A stretch of 64,000 nucleotides of DNA from Sphingomonas sp. BK345 (GTDB lineage Bacteria; Pseudomonadota; Alphaproteobacteria; Sphingomonadales; Sphingomonadaceae), in assembly GCF_014193845.1 (NCBI RefSeq), contig NZ_JACHZX010000003.1, positions 124,001 through 188,000 on the forward strand, read 5' to 3'. Positions 59,502 to 64,000 of this stretch are shown piece by piece; positions within the stretch are counted from its first letter, which is position 1; each line of letters opens with the position of its first letter. Under the pieces are notes generated by a model that did not search any database, had not been told where the DNA came from, and worked only from the letters and a program-made list of their open reading frames with translations. Both the position numbers and the translations under genes were made by a program.

Positions 59502-60719
59502 TCACACCGTCGCGCCCATCAGCAGCTTGGGCAGATCCCCGCTCTCGCCGCGCGCCTCGCTCATGAAGCGGTCCTTAAGCGGTGGGATGCGGTCGACCGC
59601 GCTGATCCCGAAGCGGCGCACCGCGCTCGCGGCCTTGCCGGGGATGCCGAACAGCCGCGTCAGCGTGTCGGTCGCCGCCGCCACCATGAAGGTGTCGAGC
59701 CCGCGCCACGCCTCGTAGCGGCGCAGCAGTTGCGCGTCGCCTGCGTCGAGCCCGAGCCGGCGGCCCTCGACCAGCACCTCGACCAGCGCGGCGACGTCGC
59801 GATAGCCGAGGTTCACTCCCTGCCCCGCGATCGGATGGATGCCGTGCGCCGCGTCGCCCACCAGCACCAGCCGCGTGTCGGTCACACGCGCGGCATGGTG
59901 GAAGCCGAGCGGGTAGCTCGCGCGCGGGCTGGCGTGCGCCAGCGCGCCGAGGAAGCCTCCCATGCGCTGCTCCACCTCGGCGAGGAAGCCGCGGTCGCCG
60001 AGCTTGAGCATGCCCGCCGCCTGATCCGCCGCGACCGTCCACACGATCGCCGAGCGGTGGCCGACCTCGTCGTCGGGCAGCGGCAGCAGCGCGAACGGCC
60101 CGGCGGGATAGAAGATCTCGTAGGCGACGTTCTCATGGCTGCGCTCGTGGTGGAACGCGCCGACGATCGCGGCGTGATTATATTGCCACCGTGCGACCGC
60201 GATCCCCGCCGCCTCTCGCGTCGGCGACTGGCGCCCCTCGGCGGCGACGAGCAGGTCGGCGGTGACGGTACGTCCGTCGGACAGCGTCGCGCGCACGCCG
60301 CCCTGGTCGCGCTCCACCGCGGTCGCCCGCGTGTTCATGCGCAGGTCGACCAGCGGCGCGGCGGACACCGCCTCGTACAAGGCGCGGCGGAGCAGCCGGT
60401 TCTCGTACATCGTGCCGAGCGCGGCGTCGTCGGCAGCGGGGACGAAGTCGAGCTTGCCCGGCGCCAGCCCGTCGCTCACGCGGATGTGGCGGATCGGGCA
60501 GCCCTTGCCCCGCAGCGCCTCCCCCACCCCGATGGCATCGAGCATGCGATGGCTCGCGCTGGCGACCGCTGAGGCACGCCCGTCGAAGCCGGCGGCGAGC
60601 ATCACGGCGGGGTCGGCCGGATCGACCACGATCGCGGAAAGGCCGTGGCGGTCGAGCGCGACCGCGAGCGCGCTGCCGACCAGCCCGCCGCCGAGGATGA
60701 GCACGTCTGCATGGTCCAT
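59502..60719 (-). CDS. UbiH/UbiF/COQ6-type FAD-dependent hydroxylase
   Basis: 405 residues from the ATG at 60719. The FAD motif is DVLILGGGLVGSALAVALDR, the second is DLLVAAEGRQSPTREAAGI (the D-G motif reads E-G), and the C-terminal VGDAAHGIHPIAGQGVNLGYRDVAAL is the UbiH/COQ6 signature. The family hydroxylates the benzoquinone ring in ubiquinone biosynthesis; the exact ring position cannot be assigned. Divergent from ftsK, with a 116-bp gap. The longer upstream frame is a shadow. Confidence 0.88.
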   Translation of the reverse strand: MDHADVLILGGGLVGSALAVALDRHGLSAIVVDPADPAVMLAAGFDGRASAVASASHRMLDAIGVGEALRGKGCPIRHIRVSDGLAPGKLDFVPAADDAALGTMYENRLLRRALYEAVSAAPLVDLRMNTRATAVERDQGGVRATLSDGRTVTADLLVAAEGRQSPTREAAGIAVARWQYNHAAIVGAFHHERSHENVAYEIFYPAGPFALLPLPDDEVGHRSAIVWTVAADQAAGMLKLGDRGFLAEVEQRMGGFLGALAHASPRASYPLGFHHAARVTDTRLVLVGDAAHGIHPIAGQGVNLGYRDVAALVEVLVEGRRLGLDAGDAQLLRRYEAWRGLDTFMVAAATDTLTRLFGIPGKAASAVRRFGISAVDRIPPLKDRFMSEARGESGDLPKLLMGATV

Positions 60720-60835
60720 GGCGCCCGCCCTACAGGGTCGCGCGCGGACGGGGAAGGGCGGGTCTCTTGACGCGGACTCGCGCTGGGCGGACAATGTACG
60801 CTGGGCATTTCAGACATCGCTGAGGACGGGAACAG

Positions 60836-63142
60836 ATGGCGAGCAGGGCCGACGCGCCGCTGTGGCGCGAGACGGTGAAGGCGGGGGCGCTGCGCAGCGG
60901 TGCGCTGATCGTCGCGGTGGCGCTGGTCGCGCTGACGCTGGCGATGGCGCTCGCGCTCGCCAGCTATCGCCCGAGCGACGCCGCCTTCAACACCGCCGCG
61001 GGCGGCGTCGCAGGCAATTTGCTGGGCGCGCCCGGCGCCTGGTTCGCCGATCTCGCGCTCACGCTGTTCGGGCCCGCGGTGGCGCTGCTGCTGCCGGTGC
61101 CGCCGCTGGTGGCGGCGCGGCTGTGGCGCGAGCAGCCCGCGGGCGCGTGGCCGCGGATGCTGCGCGGCACCGCCGTGGCGGTGGCGCTGATGGCGGTGGC
61201 GCTCGGCTGCGCCGCACCCGGCGCGGTGCCCGCGCTGCCGTTCGGCTGGGGCGGCGCGGTTGGGCTCGGCGTGGTCGCTTCGACGCGCTGGGCGCTCGGA
61301 CTGGTCGGCGACGCGCCGGTACGCTGGTGGGGTGTGGTCGCGCTCGGCGTGGTGAGCGGCATCGGCGGCGCCTTCCTGTGGGGCCGCAGCCTCGAGATCG
61401 ATTTCGCCCGGCTCGCCCCACGCGGCGGGCTGCGCCGCGCGCGCGGCGACGCGGACGAGGCGTTCGATGAGGCGGACGCCCCGTTTGAGCGCGACGAGGT
61501 ACCAGCGCTGGCGCGTCGCCCCGCGCCGCGCGCCGTGGCGGAGCCCAGCGACCGCCCCGCCCCGGTCATCAGTGAGCGCACGCTGGCACCCTCCGCGGCG
61601 GCGCCCAAACCGCAGCAGCGGCTCGACCTGCGCGACAGTTACACCTTGCCCGGGCTCGACCTGCTCACCCCCGCCCCCGCCAACCAGAGCAACCCGATCG
61701 ACAAGGCCGCGCTGGAGCGCAACGCGCGGCTGCTCGAGACCGTGCTCGACGACTTCAACGTCAAGGGCAACATCACCGAGGTCCGCCCGGGCCCGGTCGT
61801 GACGATGTACGAGCTCGAGCCCGCGCCGGGGATCAAGGCGACTCGCGTGATCTCGCTTGCCGACGACATCGCGCGCAACATGTCGGCGATCTCGGCGCGC
61901 GTCGCGACCATCCCGGGGCGGACCGTGATCGGCATCGAGCTGCCCAATGCCAGGCGCGAGATGGTGTCGCTCCACGAGCTGGTGGCGAGCCAGGCATTCG
62001 AGGACCAGTCGGCGCAGCTCCCCGTGATCCTCGGCAAGAACATCGCGGGCGATCCCGTCATCGCCGATCTCGCGCCGATGCCGCACCTGCTCGTCGCGGG
62101 CACGACCGGATCGGGCAAGTCGGTCGGGCTCAACGGCATGATCCTGTCGCTGCTGTACCGGCTGACGCCGGACCAGTGCCGCATGATCATGATCGACCCG
62201 AAGATGCTCGAGCTGAGCATGTACGACGACATCCCGCACCTGCTCTCGCCTGTCGTCACCGATCCGGCCAAGGCGGTGCGCGCGCTCAAATGGGCGGTCG
62301 AGACGATGGAGGATCGCTACCGCCAGATGTCGTCGGTCGGCGTGCGCAGTCTCGCCTCGTTCAACGAGAAGGTGCGGGCGGCGCGGGCCAAGGGCGCGCC
62401 GCTCGGTCGCCGCGTGCAGACTGGCTATGGCGAGAACGGCCAGCCGGTCTACGAGGAGGAGCAGCTCGACTATGACGTGCTGCCGCAGATCGTCGTCATC
62501 GTCGACGAGCTCGCCGACCTGATGATGACCGCGGGCAAGGAAGTCGAGTTCCTGATCCAGCGGCTGGCGCAAAAGGCGCGCGCCGCGGGCATCCACCTGA
62601 TCATGGCGACGCAGCGCCCCTCGGTCGACGTCATCACCGGCGTGATCAAGGCCAACCTGCCGACGCGCATCTCCTTCCACGTCACCAGCAAGATCGACTC
62701 GCGCACGATCCTCGGCGAGCAGGGGGCGGAGCAGCTGCTCGGCCGCGGCGACATGCTCTACATGCCCGGCGGCAAGGGCATCGTCCGCGTCCACGGCCCG
62801 TTCGTCAGCGACGACGAGGTGCGCGCGGTGACCGATCACTGGCGCGCGCAGGGCCAGCCCGACTACATCGAGTCGGTCACCGAGGAGCCGGCCGAGAGCT
62901 TCGCGCTGGAGGGCGCGCCGACCGGCGAGGACTCGGCCGAGGACCAGCAATATCGCGCCGCGGTGGCGATCGTGTGCGGCAGCCAGAAGGCGTCGACCTC
63001 GTGGCTCCAGCGCCAGCTGCGCATCGGCTACAATTCGGCGGCGCGGCTGATCGAGCGGATGGAGAAGGAGGGCGTGGTGAGCCGGCCGGACCATGTCGGG
63101 CGGCGCGAGGTGCTGCGCGATACCGACGGGAACCAGGTGTGA
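60836..63142 (+). CDS. ftsK: DNA translocase FtsK
   Basis: 768 residues. Four N-terminal helices (about 20-180) anchor it at the septum, followed by a short acidic/proline-rich linker (about 200-265). The beta domain begins near VLDDFNVKGNITEVRPGPVVTMYELEPAPG. Walker A is LLVAGTTGSGKSVGLNGMI and Walker B is IVVIVDELADLM. The gamma domain, SWLQRQLRIGYNSAARLIERMEKEGVVSRPDH, is at the very end and reads KOPS sites. It pumps DNA during chromosome segregation and dimer resolution. The linker is short compared with E. coli FtsK. Confidence 0.96.
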   Translation: MASRADAPLWRETVKAGALRSGALIVAVALVALTLAMALALASYRPSDAAFNTAAGGVAGNLLGAPGAWFADLALTLFGPAVALLLPVPPLVAARLWREQPAGAWPRMLRGTAVAVALMAVALGCAAPGAVPALPFGWGGAVGLGVVASTRWALGLVGDAPVRWWGVVALGVVSGIGGAFLWGRSLEIDFARLAPRGGLRRARGDADEAFDEADAPFERDEVPALARRPAPRAVAEPSDRPAPVISERTLAPSAAAPKPQQRLDLRDSYTLPGLDLLTPAPANQSNPIDKAALERNARLLETVLDDFNVKGNITEVRPGPVVTMYELEPAPGIKATRVISLADDIARNMSAISARVATIPGRTVIGIELPNARREMVSLHELVASQAFEDQSAQLPVILGKNIAGDPVIADLAPMPHLLVAGTTGSGKSVGLNGMILSLLYRLTPDQCRMIMIDPKMLELSMYDDIPHLLSPVVTDPAKAVRALKWAVETMEDRYRQMSSVGVRSLASFNEKVRAARAKGAPLGRRVQTGYGENGQPVYEEEQLDYDVLPQIVVIVDELADLMMTAGKEVEFLIQRLAQKARAAGIHLIMATQRPSVDVITGVIKANLPTRISFHVTSKIDSRTILGEQGAEQLLGRGDMLYMPGGKGIVRVHGPFVSDDEVRAVTDHWRAQGQPDYIESVTEEPAESFALEGAPTGEDSAEDQQYRAAVAIVCGSQKASTSWLQRQLRIGYNSAARLIERMEKEGVVSRPDHVGRREVLRDTDGNQV

Positions 63143-63146
63143 GCGA

Positions 63147-63291
63147 GATCCTCCCCGCTCGCGGGGAGGGGGACCAGCCGTAGGCTGGTGGAGGGGGGGG
63201 GGGTCCGCGAACGGGCCGGTTCGCGTGCGAAGAGCCCCCTCCACCACGCCGCTGCGCGACGCGGTCCCCCTCCCCGCGAGCGGGGAGGATC
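63147..63291. repeat. Perfect 29-bp inverted repeat with poly-G tract
   Basis: The arms at 63147-63175 and 63263-63291 are exact inverted copies of 29 bp (starting GATCCTCCCCGCTCGCGGGG). Inner segments GGTGGAGGGG and CCCCTCCACC extend the pairing. A run of eleven G residues (63193-63203) breaks the left half. Each arm also has its own small hairpin (CTCCCCGC-TC-GCGGGGAG). It lies in the ftsK/Lhr convergent gap. Confidence 0.9.
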
Positions 63292-63320
63292 GGCAGGGCT
63301 TCTCCCTATCCACTCCCCCC

Positions 63321-64000
63321 TCAATCTACCCGCATCGCCTCCGCCGCTAGGGCCTCGGCCTCGATCAGCAGCGAGTCGTCGGCGCTGCCCGTCGCCACCT
63401 TCTCGCGCCCGATCAGCGTCAGCACCGGCACCGCCAGCGGCGTGACGCGCGGCAGGTCGACGTGGACCATCGTGTCGGCGGCTCGGTCGAGCAGGTCGGC
63501 GAGCCGGCCGACGTCGGTCATCCGCGCGCGCGCGTCGGCCCAGGCCGCCTGGAGCAGCACGTGGCCGGGCTCATACTGGCGCAGCACGTCGTAGATCAGG
63601 TCGGTCGAGAATGTCACCTGCCGCCCGGTCTTGCGCTTGCCGGGATGCTGTCGCTCGACCAGCCCGCCGATCACCGCCACCTCGCGGAAGGCACGCTTGA
63701 GCAGGTGCGAGCGCTCGACCCATTCGACGAACTCATGCTCGAGGATATCGGCCGAGAACAGCGCGGCCGGTTCGGTCACGCGCTCCAGCCCGTAGCAGGC
63801 GATCGCATAGTCGTTGGCGACGAAGCCGAGCGGCTTGAGCCCGAGCGTTTCCATTCTCTTGGTCACCAGCATGCCGAGCGACTGGTGCGCGTTCCAGCCC
63901 TCGAAGCTGTACGCGACCATGTAATGCCGCCCCTCGCGCGGGAAGGTCTCGACCAGCAGTTGCTCGGGCGCGGGCAGGGTCGAGCGGCGCGACTGGATCT
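63321..64000 (-). CDS. Ligase-associated DNA damage response DEXH helicase (Lhr-like), C-terminal part
   Basis: The stop is at 63321-63323, and the frame remains open to the window edge, so the gene starts beyond 64000. The visible 225 or so residues include LPAPEQLLVETFPREGRHYMVAYSFEG, LGMLVTKRMETLGLKPLGFVANDYAIACYGL and FVEWVERSHLLKRAFREVAVIGGLVERQHPGKRKTGRQVTFSTDLIYDVLRQYEP. This is the C-terminal domain of Lhr-type helicases in the ligase-associated set (with an ATP-dependent DNA ligase and a metallo-beta-lactamase exonuclease). Those partners, if present, are outside the window. Confidence 0.88.
   Translation of the reverse strand, partial: IQSRRSTLPAPEQLLVETFPREGRHYMVAYSFEGWNAHQSLGMLVTKRMETLGLKPLGFVANDYAIACYGLERVTEPAALFSADILEHEFVEWVERSHLLKRAFREVAVIGGLVERQHPGKRKTGRQVTFSTDLIYDVLRQYEPGHVLLQAAWADARARMTDVGRLADLLDRAADTMVHVDLPRVTPLAVPVLTLIGREKVATGSADDSLLIEAEALAAEAMRVD

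Noticed and set aside
60602..63313. A 903-codon minus-strand open frame antisense to ftsK
   Set aside because: It is an H/R/A-rich frame produced by high-GC codon bias opposite a clear ftsK gene; it matches no family and has no ribosome binding site.

Overview
This is a very GC-rich chromosomal stretch that reads as an alphaproteobacterium of the order Sphingomonadales, probably Sphingomonas or a close relative. This is inferred from gene content: a carotenoid set (crtY-crtI and, 1.8 kb away, crtB), a YceD (DUF177)/ubiquinol-cytochrome c chaperone pair divergent from bamE, a Suv3-like helicase/S4/FdxA run, DUF1491, MmcQ/YjbR, a ligase-associated DEXH helicase, and the block dnaQ-coaE-aroE-maf-ppsR // hemE-hemJ-rho. 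No tRNA, rRNA, CRISPR array or prophage was recognised. The window is mostly core chromosome with tight operons; many genes start with GTG and overlap their neighbour as ATGA or GTGA.

Layout. 1-4.1 kb: end of tldD, a ccdAB toxin-antitoxin pair, a PPOX-fold protein with a DUF2007 protein, then glnK-amtB behind a textbook sigma-54 promoter, and a 44-residue membrane microprotein. 4.1-4.9 kb: a decayed insertion sequence. 4.9-12.4 kb: an rRNA-type methyltransferase, thrC, cfa, an EF-hand protein, argG, a GGDEF protein and a secreted peroxiredoxin. 12.8-18.1 kb: carotenoid genes crtY, crtI and crtB with a LOG-family gene beside crtB. 18.2-25.7 kb: envelope lipoproteins, an L,D-transpeptidase/Rap1a-like pair, pmbA (tldE), an inositol-phosphatase-family gene, and a gnd/HAD/HAD operon. 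25.8-36.6 kb: wecB, a TauE exporter, glutaminyl cyclotransferase, fdxA, an S4 protein, the Suv3-like helicase, M23 and S41 peptidases, and yceD with the bc1 chaperone. 36.7-46.8 kb: bamE, an NfrB-like glycosyltransferase with an outer-membrane-barrel partner, TauE/TIGR02186, a HerA-like ATPase, an aspartyl protease, an M20 peptidase and a SleB-type hydrolase.

46.9-55.6 kb is the most informative part. hpf-ptsN-thioesterase-DUF1491 and ppsR-maf-aroE-coaE-dnaQ run leftward, hemE-hemJ-rho runs rightward, and the 320-bp gap between ppsR and hemE carries a cluster of DnaA-box-like 9-mers and four GANTC sites. This is very probably the chromosomal replication origin. 55.8-64 kb: terC, lolA, a candidate structured RNA, xth, ribA, a UbiH-type hydroxylase, ftsK and the end of the Lhr-like helicase.

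A cross-cutting pattern is that every convergent intergenic gap longer than 100 bp holds an inverted repeat. Six of the seven are long-armed dispersed elements of several sequence families, probably acting as bidirectional terminators. I found no clearly novel multi-gene system. The best leads are the origin, the convergent-gap repeats, the L,D-transpeptidase/Rap1a operon, the NfrB/barrel pair and the structured RNA candidate upstream of xth.
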